This document shows positions 25,121 through 33,368 of a DNA stretch of 64,000 nt, piece after piece. The DNA is taken from NCBI RefSeq assembly GCF_001426375.1, contig NZ_LMEO01000053.1:124499-188498 (forward strand), in the 5' to 3' direction. Every line of letters starts with the position of its first letter. Positions within the stretch are counted from its first letter, which is position 1. The stretch comes from Paenibacillus sp. Root444D2. GTDB taxonomy: Bacteria > Bacillota > Bacilli > Paenibacillales > NBRC-103111. Under the pieces are notes generated by a model. The model saw nothing but the letters and a program-made list of their open reading frames with translations. It was not told the origin of the DNA and made no database searches. A program made the position numbers and the translations under genes.

Positions 25121-25438
25121 ATGATCAATAACAAGCCGAGTGAAAAACATAAGCAGCAATTCCCCAGTGCACGTGGGATTCGGAGGGCTTGCAGCAAGGA
25201 ATTATACCGAACCGTTAAGCGCTTGAAAGTATGGATTTCCCCCGAGCAGATTAGGGCTGCTGAAGAGCTCTATGTGAAAAAGGTGATGCTGAATCTCCCA
25301 TTCATCATGGAGAACGGCAGCAACCGCAAAGCGCTTTCCGACTGGTTCGACGAAAACGTAGGGCCAGAAATTGCCCCGCTTTGGAATGTAGAGCCTGAAG
25401 CATTAAACCATGCGTTTCGTGACGCATTCGGTGGTTAA
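25121..25438 (+). CDS. Conserved small protein of unknown function (Paenibacillus-type)
   Basis: A 105-residue basic protein with the stretch A-R-G-I-R-R-A-C-S-K-E-L-Y-R-T-V-K-R-L-K and a C-terminal A-F-R-D-A-F-G-G. I recall similar proteins in Paenibacillus that automated pipelines sometimes call 'dehydrogenase' without visible support; there is no nucleotide-binding motif here. A GTG at 25109 is too close to the AGGGAG site, so ATG 25121 is chosen although the spacing (about 12 nt) is long. Confidence 0.65.
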   Translation: MINNKPSEKHKQQFPSARGIRRACSKELYRTVKRLKVWISPEQIRAAEELYVKKVMLNLPFIMENGSNRKALSDWFDENVGPEIAPLWNVEPEALNHAFRDAFGG

Positions 25439-25515
25439 AGCAAAGAAGGCCATGGGTATGTTAGACAGGAATGTGACCCCATTCGTGGACATTTAAATGA
25501 AAGAACCTAGTTTAA

Positions 25516-25563
25516 TAAAAAGATGGCTCCTGTATTCGGTATTCGCCGGGAGTCATCTTTTTT
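25516..25563 (+). terminator. Terminator hairpin downstream of the small conserved gene
   Basis: AAAAAGATG-G-CTCC and GGAG-T-CATCTTTTT pair with one internal mismatch, followed by a T-run; 78 nt after the stop at 25438. It could work in both directions. Confidence 0.65.
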
Positions 25564-25629
25564 ATTGTCCTAGCTCCAAATTCCGATTTTGAGTCGAGTA
25601 GCAACCTCGATGGGCTACCGTGATTACCA

Positions 25630-25815
25630 ATGTTGTAGTTTGTACAACAATTCACACGCCTAAAGGCTATTTTGCAAGTAAAAGTTGCAGTTTGTACAAC
25701 AATTCGAACCCCTTTGTCGCGAAATGGGCTGTATGGGGCTAAATTGTTGTACATTATGCAACATCGAAGGGATAAAGGTGGCATCTAGGCAGAATTGTTG
25801 CACTTTCTGCAACAT
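25630..25815. repeat. Four palindromic 23-bp repeats (ATGTTGYA-N4-GTRCAACAATT)
   Basis: Copies at 25630-25652 and 25682-25704 are forward; those at 25742-25764 and 25793-25815 are inverted. Gaps between copies are 29, 37 and 28 nt. Each copy contains GTTGYA...TRCAAC and could fold alone, and opposite copies could pair with each other. They fill a gene-free stretch (25439-26012). Mixed orientation argues against CRISPR; a dispersed REP/MITE-type family is more likely. Confidence 0.7.
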
Positions 25816-25920
25816 CATTTTACCGTGAAGATGGAATTCACTCATTCAAACCATATTCCCCTCCTACTCCTGCTATTTCACCCATCTGTAATCCACTTTC
25901 ATATTCGTGAATATAAGCGC

Positions 25921-25970
25921 AAAAAGACCCGAAAGAGGTCACCTTTTTCAATGTGTCCATCTTTCGGGTC
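25921..25970 (-). terminator. Terminator of the alpha-galactosidase gene
   Basis: GACCCGAAAGA and TCTTTCGGGTC form an 11-bp stem; leftward it is followed by TTTTTGCG. It lies 43 nt after the stop at 26013. Confidence 0.75.
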
Positions 25971-26012
25971 ACGCTTCAGACAAATGCCCCGCCATACGTT
26001 CTTTTAAGATGT

Positions 26013-27311
26013 TTAGTGATATTCAGGCAGCCATTTGCCGTGTGCTTCAATTAACTCATCACACATCGCAACGATATCGTCCATCGACAGCTCTGCTGAT
26101 GTATGTGGATCCAACATAGCTGCGTGATAAATATGCTCGCGTTTACCTGTGATTGCTGCTTCAATCGTCAGCAGCTGCGTATTGATATTCGTACGGTTGA
26201 GCGCCGCTAGCTGTGGAGGCAGATCGCCAACGTAGGTAGGCGTAACTCCATTACGGTCTACTAAGCAAGGAACTTCAACGCATGCTTCGCGTGGCAAGTT
26301 CGTAATTAAACCAGTATTCATCACATTTCCGCCGATTTTGAACGGAATATCGGTCTCGATTGCTTCGAAAATGTATGAAGCATACTCATGGGAACGATTG
26401 TGTGTCAAATTCGCATCATTTACCAGATCCTCGCGCATTTGTTTCCATCTGCTAATTTGCTCGATGCAGCGGCGTGGATATTCGTCGAGTGGAATATTAA
26501 AACGGTCTACCAGCTCTGGATAATTACGTTTGATGAAATACGGATGGTACTCAGCGTTATGCTCGGACGACTCGGTAATATAATGACCGAATTTCAGCAT
26601 CATTTCATAACGAACCATATCCCAATGCTTCTCTTTTTGCTTTTCCGCAGCCCGCTTCTTAATCTCTGGATAAAGGTCAACGCCATCCTTAGTTACTTCC
26701 AGCAGCCACGCCATATGGTTGATACCGGCGATTTTGGCTTTAACGCCTTCCTTTTCCAAGCCCAGACTTTTGAAAAGCTCCGGAATACACGCTTGTACGC
26801 TGTGACATAAGCCAACTGTGCGAACACCGCCATACGTGTTCATAACATTGGTTAATACCGCCATCGGATTCGTGTAGTTGAGGAACAGGGCATCCGGACA
26901 TACCTCGCGAATATCCGCTGCGAAATCCAGCATCACAGGGATCGTACGCAGATTTCGGAAAATACCTCCGATACCGACTGTGTCAGCAATCGTTTGACGC
27001 AAACCGTACTTTTTAGGGATTTCAAAATCCGTTATTGTACATGGATCATAGCCACCTACTTGGATAGCGTTCACCACATATTTAGCTCCGCTTAGAGCTT
27101 CTTTACGGTCCGTATAAGCTTTTATAACAGACGTACTTCCGCTAGTTTTTTTGATGTTATTCAGCATGTTGGCTGAATCCTGCAGACGTTCATGATCAAT
27201 ATCAAAGAGAGCGATTTCAAAGCCTTGCAGCGCAGGTGTGTGCAAACAATCACCAAGTACATTTTTGGCAAAAACCGTACTTCCAGCACCTAGAAAAGTA
27301 ATCTTGGACAT
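26013..27311 (-). CDS. melA: Alpha-galactosidase, glycoside hydrolase family 4
   Basis: A 432-residue GH4 enzyme: N-terminal NAD-binding F-L-G-A-G-S-T-V-F, N-Y-T-N-P-M (145-150), the metal-binding Cys169 in G-L-C-H-S-V-Q and His199 in G-I-N-H-M-A-W. The C-H-S-V-Q form is typical of alpha-galactosidases (MelA) rather than 6-phospho-glucosidases (C-N-x-P). The reaction uses NAD and Mn by redox-elimination chemistry to cleave melibiose or raffinose-type sugars in the cytoplasm. Strong GGAGG site, single gene, divergent from an AraC-type activator. Confidence 0.92.
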   Translation of the reverse strand: MSKITFLGAGSTVFAKNVLGDCLHTPALQGFEIALFDIDHERLQDSANMLNNIKKTSGSTSVIKAYTDRKEALSGAKYVVNAIQVGGYDPCTITDFEIPKKYGLRQTIADTVGIGGIFRNLRTIPVMLDFAADIREVCPDALFLNYTNPMAVLTNVMNTYGGVRTVGLCHSVQACIPELFKSLGLEKEGVKAKIAGINHMAWLLEVTKDGVDLYPEIKKRAAEKQKEKHWDMVRYEMMLKFGHYITESSEHNAEYHPYFIKRNYPELVDRFNIPLDEYPRRCIEQISRWKQMREDLVNDANLTHNRSHEYASYIFEAIETDIPFKIGGNVMNTGLITNLPREACVEVPCLVDRNGVTPTYVGDLPPQLAALNRTNINTQLLTIEAAITGKREHIYHAAMLDPHTSAELSMDDIVAMCDELIEAHGKWLPEYH

Positions 27312-27350
27312 GTGTGAATCTCCTCCATAGTGAGTTCTTTTTTCTTATCC

Positions 27351-27409
27351 TCACTATAGCGCAGGACGACTCCCAAGGACATGGATTGAATGAACTCCTA
27401 TATGGACAT
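27351..27409 (-). promoter_or_regulatory. Candidate melA promoter with AraC-type direct repeats
   Basis: On the minus strand a TATAGT -10 (27351-27356) lacks a good -35. Instead ATGTCC occurs at 27377-27382 and again at 27404-27409, 27 bp apart, the nearer copy lying where a -35 would be. This is the layout of AraC-family activator sites. Confidence 0.4.
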
Positions 27410-27458
27410 TTGTAGTTTATTGATGTACCCTAGAAACAAAAACTAAAAAGAGGCTTCT

Positions 27459-28313
27459 ATGAATCAGGATCATTCCTATTTCGCCCTTCATATCAATCCG
27501 CTCCATAGCACCAATGAATTATCCGTACTTTTCAGTGGAGAAGGCAAGCCTATTCCTCTGCATAAAATGGGACCTGCCGTGCATGATTATTACCTTATCC
27601 ATACCGTGCAAGCGGGAGAAGGCACGTTCGTGATGCATAACTGTACTTACCGGTGCTCTGCCGGAGACACCTTCGTTATTTATCCCGGAGAGTTGTTCAG
27701 TTATATCGCAGATAGCGATCATCCCTGGCACTATACATGGGTTGCCTTTTCAGGCCGCGCTGCAGGAACCTTGCTTTCGCAAATTGGCGTTTCCCCCCAA
27801 CAGGCCGTCATTTCGGGGAGCAACCCCCGCTCTATACGTCATTATTACCGACACATTCGCTCCAGCTTTCAGCATTCTGACACTCCTGTGCTTGAGGATA
27901 TGGAATCCGCTGCTTGGCTTCGCCTCTTAATCCGGGAACTCGGGCGCATGAACAGCCACCAGATTGCCGTTAAACCAACGACCGAAACTGACATCGAGCG
28001 TCAGGTCGGACAAGCCATCCGATACTTAGAACTGCAATACACACAGCAGGTATCTATTGAGGAACTCGCACACACACTAGGCTATCACCGTACGTATTTA
28101 TGTAAAATGTTCAAACAATCTACAGGCTTAGCCCCTATGCAGTATCTGTTAAAAGTTCGCATGGAACGGGCAAAACAGCTGTTAGAGACGTCCATGACCA
28201 TTGACCAAGTAGCGGCTTCTGTCGGATTCAACGATGCCCTCTATTTTTCCAAACAATTTCGCAAATGGAGTGGAGCAGCACCTTCGGTTTATCGCAAGGA
28301 ACATAAAGTCTAG
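27459..28313 (+). CDS. AraC family transcriptional regulator (probable melA activator)
   Basis: A 284-residue regulator: N-terminal cupin sugar-sensing domain (residues about 20-150, with Y-L-I-H-T-V-Q-A-G-E-G-T-F and D-T-F-V-I-Y-P-G-E) and a C-terminal double helix-turn-helix (I-E-E-L-A-H-T-L-G-Y-H-R-T-Y-L and V-A-A-S-V-G-F-N-D-A-L-Y-F-S-K-Q-F-R-K). Divergent from the alpha-galactosidase, as in msm/mel-type systems. Confidence 0.9.
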   Translation: MNQDHSYFALHINPLHSTNELSVLFSGEGKPIPLHKMGPAVHDYYLIHTVQAGEGTFVMHNCTYRCSAGDTFVIYPGELFSYIADSDHPWHYTWVAFSGRAAGTLLSQIGVSPQQAVISGSNPRSIRHYYRHIRSSFQHSDTPVLEDMESAAWLRLLIRELGRMNSHQIAVKPTTETDIERQVGQAIRYLELQYTQQVSIEELAHTLGYHRTYLCKMFKQSTGLAPMQYLLKVRMERAKQLLETSMTIDQVAASVGFNDALYFSKQFRKWSGAAPSVYRKEHKV

Positions 28314-28346
28314 TAGGTTTTCTCTATGAATTCTCATCTATATGGA

Positions 28347-28396
28347 AAAGAAAGCCTCCGATCCCTCAATTTTCGTTTGGGACCGGAGGCTTCTTT
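28347..28396. terminator. Bidirectional terminator between convergent genes
   Basis: AAGCCTCCGATCCC pairs with GGGACCGGAGGCTT with one mismatch; A-run and T-run flank it. It serves the AraC gene and the convergent gene at 28398. Confidence 0.75.
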
Positions 28397-28397
28397 A

Positions 28398-28814
28398 TTA
28401 GAGGGCTTTAATAACTAATGCGCTCAATGTAATAGGACCAATAACAACAGCTGTTAGACCTGCAGTCAAAGACTCAATAGATAACGTATAGCCATGAGAT
28501 CCTGCTGGCGGGTTCACATCGATTGCTTGAATTGTCGGAACATAGTATTTCTCAAAAGCAGATTCTACACCTAGTCGTGCATAGTAAATAACTTGACCAT
28601 CGCGGAAAATTCGGAATAATACACTTCCTAAACCTACATCTCCTCTTAATCCAACTGTTGCTTTCAATTCTACAACTTGAGGATGTGTGGCTGGAACATT
28701 CACTCTGACTTCCGCAAGTCCTACTCCTGCCGGAGTTAAGGGGACAGGAATTTGCACCCCATCTGTAACGGGCGTAACTGTAACACCAAAGTAACTTTCA
28801 ACAAGGTTTGTCAT
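28398..28814 (-). CDS. Possible exosporium/spore-surface beta-sandwich protein
   Basis: A 138-residue protein rich in Val, Ile, Thr and Gly with regular beta-strand alternation (A-E-V-R-V-N-V-P-A; V-V-E-L-K-A-T-V-G-L-R-G-D-V-G; S-V-L-F-R-I-F-R-D-G-Q-V-I-Y). There is no signal peptide. It resembles small exosporium proteins of the ExsC kind in strand pattern, but that assignment is by memory and uncertain. The frame is open to 28910; ATG 28814 follows AAAGGAGATG and is the likely start. Confidence 0.5.
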   Translation of the reverse strand: MTNLVESYFGVTVTPVTDGVQIPVPLTPAGVGLAEVRVNVPATHPQVVELKATVGLRGDVGLGSVLFRIFRDGQVIYYARLGVESAFEKYYVPTIQAIDVNPPAGSHGYTLSIESLTAGLTAVVIGPITLSALVIKAL

Positions 28815-28910
28815 GCTTTTTTCATCTCCTTTTCTTGTAAGATAATATATTGTATGAAGTTGGTAGATTAATAGATTGGACAAAATAATCATCTTTGAAA
28901 TTATCCGCAT

Positions 28911-28954
28911 AAAAAAACTGCTGATAAGGACTAATCCCTATCAGCAGTTTTTTC
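28911..28954. terminator. Terminator of the Dabb gene
   Basis: AAAACTGCTGATA pairs with TATCAGCAGTTTT; T-run on both strands. It lies 7 nt after the stop at 28961 and insulates the downstream gene. Confidence 0.75.
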
Positions 28955-28960
28955 GTATGA

Positions 28961-29254
28961 TTAAATTTCAATATCAACAATCAAACTATCTTCTCTACCT
29001 ACTTCTCTAATATATGCTGCAACCGCTTGGTGCTCCGGATTTGGACCGTATGCCTCAAGCGCTGCTCTATCCTCAAAACGTACAGATAAAACAACCTGGT
29101 AGCCTTTGTTCTTCTCTGAGAAGTTAATGCCCGCTTGAATATCTACGATGCCTGTTAGATGCTCTTTTAACGCTTTAAATCTATCAACGACTTCCTGGAG
29201 CTGCTCCTGTGTCGTTGTTTCACCGAATTTAACAAGTACAATATGATCGATCAT
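28961..29254 (-). CDS. Dabb family (stress-responsive A/B barrel) protein
   Basis: A 97-residue ferredoxin-like alpha/beta barrel protein: M-I-D-H-I-V-L-V-K-F at the start, a central H/F-x-x-G-x-N-F-S-E-K-N-K-G-Y, then V-V-L-S-V-R-F-E-D-R-A-A-L-E-A-Y-x-x-x-P-E-H and D-S-L-I-V-D-I. This is the complete single-domain pattern of the Dabb family. Cellular function in bacteria is generally unknown. Confidence 0.88.
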   Translation of the reverse strand: MIDHIVLVKFGETTTQEQLQEVVDRFKALKEHLTGIVDIQAGINFSEKNKGYQVVLSVRFEDRAALEAYGPNPEHQAVAAYIREVGREDSLIVDIEI

Positions 29255-29379
29255 GATATAAATCCTACTTTCCCTAAGCTGGCTTAGTGTGTTTATGATT
29301 AACGTTCAAATAAGCTCGGAAACCGAGATTAACGTCTTTAATCATATCAGGAAGGCGTGTACACGTCGATATGGAGCTT

Positions 29380-30060
29380 CTACTTCGAAGCAAGCTCAGC
29401 AATCTGAGCTGACAGCAGCACATGTGGACCTATCTGGCCTGACTTTGCAGATTTAATTAATCCCATGGCGATCGTTTTCGCATGGATGGGCCGATAAGTC
29501 CGAAGTCCACCGATCATAAGCGGGGAAATGGCTCGCGACACCACACTCCCCCATTTCTCACCCCGTCGAGTCTCATCTCGATCACCTAGAATGAGTGAAG
29601 GACGGAGCATGTAAAGCGCACGCAGCTTTAGCTCTCTAAGGCCCTCCTCCACTTCTCCCTTTACCCGGTTGTAGAAAATCGTGGATTTTCGGTTCGCTCC
29701 CATCGCAGTCACAATGGCAAATGCATCTGCCTTACCCGCACTAGCGATTTGACCCAATTTCAAAGGGTACGCCAAGTCTACTTTCCGAAATTGCTCTTGG
29801 GATCCTGCCTTTTTAATCGTCGTACCCAGCGTGCAAAATACATGTGCATGTTCCATGTCAGACTGTTCAATAACAGCCCCCAAATTGTTAAAATCGGTTA
29901 CAATTTGAACCAATTTCTCACTTCCGCTGATATGACTAATTTGCATATTTTTACGAACCAGTGCAATCACTTTCGTGTATGCTTGATCTTCTAAAAGCAG
30001 CTTGATCAGCTCACGGCCAACTAATCCGGTACCACCTGCTACAATGGCCGTCATTCCCAT
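29380..30060 (-). CDS. NAD(P)-binding oxidoreductase (TIP30/HTATIP2-like)
   Basis: A 226-residue Rossmann protein with A-I-V-A-G-G-T-G-L-V-G-R-E-L at the N-terminus, F-C-T-L-G-T-T-I-K-K-A-G-S-Q-E-Q-F, the V-T-A-M-G-A-N segment and the catalytic Y-N-R-V-K-G. This layout is that of atypical SDR 'TIP30-like' proteins. Start ATG 30060 follows AGGAGG by 6 nt; longer in-frame starts would overlap the upstream RDD gene. It is 14 nt downstream of the RDD gene and co-transcribed with it. Confidence 0.85.
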   Translation of the reverse strand: MGMTAIVAGGTGLVGRELIKLLLEDQAYTKVIALVRKNMQISHISGSEKLVQIVTDFNNLGAVIEQSDMEHAHVFCTLGTTIKKAGSQEQFRKVDLAYPLKLGQIASAGKADAFAIVTAMGANRKSTIFYNRVKGEVEEGLRELKLRALYMLRPSLILGDRDETRRGEKWGSVVSRAISPLMIGGLRTYRPIHAKTIAMGLIKSAKSGQIGPHVLLSAQIAELASK

Positions 30061-30074
30061 ATGAGCCCTCCTAA

Positions 30075-30872
30075 TTAAACTTCCCAATCGTTTCTCAGCT
30101 TCTCATAGAGCTGGGCTAAATATGCGGCAGGATCCAGTGTAAATCCTAGATCATGGCCTAACTTCTTAGCAAAATGTTGAGCAATCGGTACGGCTAACTC
30201 CTGTAGTCTTACATTGTGCATCGTCGGTATTCGCTCGACCCAAGCTTGCAAAAGCTGCCAATCTCCCGCAGTGACCTCTTGTCTTTCGGCTTCCTCTATC
30301 TCAACAGTGAGGATGGGGAAATTCTTTTTGGAGATTGCCTTGTCGATATGTTTTCGACGTTTCATTCGCTCAAAACGAGCTTCAATCACAACAATGGTTC
30401 CGGCAACCATATCACCGATGCGCTTATCTTTTGAACTAAAGATGATACTAACTGCACCTAGGAAGTAGAAAGTTGGCATCATATCCAGCAAACGAAACAA
30501 GTTGCGAATTAAGATCGATAATAAGGTTGCAGACTGTCCGTTATTTTGAAGCACGCGAAGTCCTAGGATTCTTTTCCCAGGCGTTTGCCCTCCCATGAAG
30601 GCTTCCGTGCAAACGAAATAGCCTAAGTTCACTACAATCCAAAGAATGATGGCAATCGCGATCAAATAATCTGCAAGGGCAGGCAGCCAATCACCCGAAT
30701 ATAACCTGCTCATCAAAATAGCGAATAAGAATAAAAGGCCATTCATCACAAGCAAAATCAAACAATCAAGTAGATGTGCTATCGCTCTGCTGCCAATGCC
30801 TGCGGTTTGGAATTGCAATTGCACCTGCTCAGGTGTAACGATGGTTAGTTCTTTATCCAGAGACTCGTTCAT
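30075..30872 (-). CDS. RDD family membrane protein
   Basis: A 265-residue protein with an RDD domain (residues about 20-170): I-G-S-R-A-I-A-H-L-L-D-C, a membrane segment, then G-G-Q-T-P-G-K-R-I-L-G-L-R-V and D-K-R-I-G-D-M-V-A-G-T. The C-terminal 90 residues are cytoplasmic and hydrophilic. RDD proteins are poorly characterised; some act in ion homeostasis. Divergent from the SpoIIM-type gene with which RDD genes often cluster in Bacillales. Confidence 0.88.
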   Translation of the reverse strand: MNESLDKELTIVTPEQVQLQFQTAGIGSRAIAHLLDCLILLVMNGLLFLFAILMSRLYSGDWLPALADYLIAIAIILWIVVNLGYFVCTEAFMGGQTPGKRILGLRVLQNNGQSATLLSILIRNLFRLLDMMPTFYFLGAVSIIFSSKDKRIGDMVAGTIVVIEARFERMKRRKHIDKAISKKNFPILTVEIEEAERQEVTAGDWQLLQAWVERIPTMHNVRLQELAVPIAQHFAKKLGHDLGFTLDPAAYLAQLYEKLRNDWEV

Positions 30873-30983
30873 AGCATCTCCCTATGATTTCAAAATTATG
30901 GTAACGAATGTCATTGATATGCTAAAATGAACAAGCAAAACTCGGAGATAATGCTTACGATGCTGCGAAAGCCCCAAGCTCAT

Positions 30984-31021
30984 GCTTACGAGGCAAGTTT
31001 TCTATGAAAACTCTAAGGAGG
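30984..31021 (+). promoter_or_regulatory. Conserved leader hairpin abutting the ribosome binding site (SpoIIM-type gene)
   Basis: ATGCTTACGAGGC is followed by AGTTTTC-TAT-GAAAACT (30996-31012), then TAAGGAGG (31014-31021). The same order occurs at 63593-63634 before a glycosyltransferase gene, and ATGCTTACGATGC appears once more at 30951-30963. The hairpin ends one nucleotide from the ribosome binding site. Confidence 0.6.
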
Positions 31022-31028
31022 TCCTCCC

Positions 31029-32000
31029 ATGAATATCTCGCGCTTTATTCGAGAACATAAATCGCAATGGACAGAGCTTGAGCAGCTGCTGATTAAGCTA
31101 AATAAACGGAAGAGCAGTTTGCAGGCCAGCCATGTGAATCGATTCACTGAACTTTACAAAGTCGCATCCGCTCATCTTGCTACCTTACAAACTCACATGC
31201 CTACGGATGAGACAACCCTATATTTGAATCATCTCGTATCTCAAGCCCATAATGCGATGTATAAAGAAAATAACAAAAGCAGTAAACAGATGAAGGAGTT
31301 TTTCCTTCACTATTTTCCATCGCTAATACGCGTGAGAAGTATTTTTGTGGGCTTTGCCTTTTTCTTATTTTTGCTTGGTGGGCTGCTGGGCTTTCTATCC
31401 GTATGGAACGATCCGTTAAATCTGTCCATGATCATGCCTGGGGCAATGGCCGACAGTATTGACCCTTCCAAAACAGCCGATCCACGCGGCGACCTGCATT
31501 CCCCACTCGTATCCACAGCCATCATGACGAACAACATTCGGGTCGCTGTTCTCGCCTTCATAAGCGGTGTAACGCTTGGGATCGGAACTATCTATTTAAT
31601 GATAAGCAACGGACTTATTGTAGGAGCTTTGGCTGCGGTCTTTATGCAATCTGGGAAAAGCTATGTATTCTGGGCCTACATATTGCCGCATGGCATTATT
31701 GAGCTTACCGCTATTTTCATCGCAGGCGGCGCCGGCTTATATATGGGCTATCGATTCTTCGTTCCAGGACCCTATCCGCGCAAGCTGCGTTTTCTGGAGT
31801 CGGCCAAGGAATCCGCCCAGCTCCTGATCGGCACAATTCCTTTATTCATCATTGCAGGGATTATTGAAGGTTACATTACACCGTCCACGATGTCCCTTGA
31901 GGTTAAATATCTCATAGCCGGAGTGACTTTATTGTTACTCGGACTCTATTACGGATATGGCATAAGCAAAACATCTAAACAAAAACAATTAATGCTATAA
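31029..32000 (+). CDS. SpoIIM-type (stage II sporulation protein M family) membrane protein
   Basis: A 323-residue protein with a soluble N-terminal helical region (1-95) and about five to six membrane segments; N-N-I-R-V-A-V-L-A-F-I-S-G-V-T-L-G-I-G-T and L-P-H-G-I-I-E-L-T-A-I-F-I-A-G-G-A-G are the SpoIIM family hallmarks. It is longer than true SpoIIM (about 210) and belongs to the paralogous group that clusters with RDD, DUF58 and MoxR genes, so engulfment function is not implied. It converges with DUF58, overlapping by 6 nt. Confidence 0.9.
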   Translation: MNISRFIREHKSQWTELEQLLIKLNKRKSSLQASHVNRFTELYKVASAHLATLQTHMPTDETTLYLNHLVSQAHNAMYKENNKSSKQMKEFFLHYFPSLIRVRSIFVGFAFFLFLLGGLLGFLSVWNDPLNLSMIMPGAMADSIDPSKTADPRGDLHSPLVSTAIMTNNIRVAVLAFISGVTLGIGTIYLMISNGLIVGALAAVFMQSGKSYVFWAYILPHGIIELTAIFIAGGAGLYMGYRFFVPGPYPRKLRFLESAKESAQLLIGTIPLFIIAGIIEGYITPSTMSLEVKYLIAGVTLLLLGLYYGYGISKTSKQKQLML

Positions 32001-33368
32001 ACGATCTCGTGATTTCAAATCCAAATACGCATTAACAGCACTAAGCGTCAGCTGGTCGGCAGGGACATCCATCACTGGGATGCCTCGGCCGGCCATTTTA
32101 TTTACATAGGCATAACGGTCAGTCGTAAATTGGTGGGCAATACTTTGCCGATAAGCCTGGCGGCTGTCTTCGGCACGAATACGCACCCATTGATGAAGAA
32201 GCGGATCCTGCAAGGACAAGAGCAGCACATGGTGACCTCTGCGCAACCGCTGCACATAAGGCAGCAACTCTTGATCATACAGATAACTTTCCATATCGGA
32301 AAATAGCACGACAAGTGAGCGTTTTTTCAGAAAACGCAGCACATGAGAGAAGGCGATCTGTGTGTTAGATTCCACGAAATCCGTACGCAGATCATAAACT
32401 GCCCTCGTCAACTCCTGAAGATGGGAAAGCCCTTTTCCAGCTGGCACGTACACTTTCACTTGGCTTGCGTAAGCAATTAACGCAACCTGATCCCCTTGTT
32501 TAAGGGCTACGGCAGCAAGTGTTAATGCAGCTTCCAGTGTCCGATCAAGCTTCACTTGTCCCTCAAGCTCGATAGCCATTTGCCGACCACAGTCCAATAC
32601 TAGGGTCACGATCTTCCCTTTTTCCGGCTGAAAAAGATTCGTCATCAGCTTCGTCGTCCGAGCAGACGCCTTCCAATTGATATGCCGAATATCGTCGCCT
32701 TGCACATAATCACGAATATAGTGAAATTCGGAGCCGCTGCGCTGTTTTTTGAAAAGTCGCTGGCCTTCTAATATTAATGCATCCTGTACAGCGCCTAGTA
32801 CACCTCGTACCTGAGTTAAATCAGGATAGATATCAATCTTATCTACTTGTTTCAATCGCACCTGCTTCTTCCAAAGACCCATGCCTCCGGAGTAGCGCAA
32901 GTATACGTGTTCGAAGACGTATTCCCCTCTTTCGAGAGCCAACGTTGTATAAAAGAAAGAGGCTAAGGTTCCTCGAAACGCACCACTCATATGATTGCGG
33001 ACCATACTGAATGTTTGGGGCAAATGATCCATTAATTCAACGTAAACAGTCGGCTGTTCCTCGGATTCAAGCTCAAGACTCACCTCAAAGCTCTTTCTGA
33101 CATCCATCTGCTCCGGAAGTTGACGTCGGATTCCCCAACTACTGCGTTTAGGGAGCAGCAAAAGATCTACGCCACTAAGCACGCAAAGCAGGGCATTCCA
33201 GCTCCAGAATACAGGTAGGGCGGCATCAAATATGGAAGCTATTAAGGTGACTACAGCACCTACGAGTACGAGTAAAATGAATCGGTTCGTTGGCAGGATA
33301 AAATCCTGAAGCAGGAATTTATCGAGGAACCGGAATAGAGCCGAGCGTCTCTTGGATGATGTGGTCAC
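31995..33368 (-). CDS. DUF58 domain protein (vWA-like), MoxR partner
   Basis: A 457-residue protein with two N-terminal membrane segments, a beta-rich domain and the DUF58 core G-S-E-F-H-Y-I-R-D-Y-V-Q-G-D-D-I-R-H-I-N-W-K. Downstream is a von Willebrand A-like part (L-V-V-L-F-S-D-M-E-S). The start is GTG 33368 with GGAGGGCGG at 5 nt; it therefore overlaps moxR by 50 nt, a tight translational coupling. DUF58-MoxR pairs are thought to act as chaperone-like systems at the membrane. Confidence 0.9.
   Translation of the reverse strand: MTTSSKRRSALFRFLDKFLLQDFILPTNRFILLVLVGAVVTLIASIFDAALPVFWSWNALLCVLSGVDLLLLPKRSSWGIRRQLPEQMDVRKSFEVSLELESEEQPTVYVELMDHLPQTFSMVRNHMSGAFRGTLASFFYTTLALERGEYVFEHVYLRYSGGMGLWKKQVRLKQVDKIDIYPDLTQVRGVLGAVQDALILEGQRLFKKQRSGSEFHYIRDYVQGDDIRHINWKASARTTKLMTNLFQPEKGKIVTLVLDCGRQMAIELEGQVKLDRTLEAALTLAAVALKQGDQVALIAYASQVKVYVPAGKGLSHLQELTRAVYDLRTDFVESNTQIAFSHVLRFLKKRSLVVLFSDMESYLYDQELLPYVQRLRRGHHVLLLSLQDPLLHQWVRIRAEDSRQAYRQSIAHQFTTDRYAYVNKMAGRGIPVMDVPADQLTLSAVNAYLDLKSRDRL

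Noticed and set aside
25630-25815. CRISPR array
   Set aside because: Only four 23-bp repeats, two of them inverted, unequal gaps, and no cas genes nearby.
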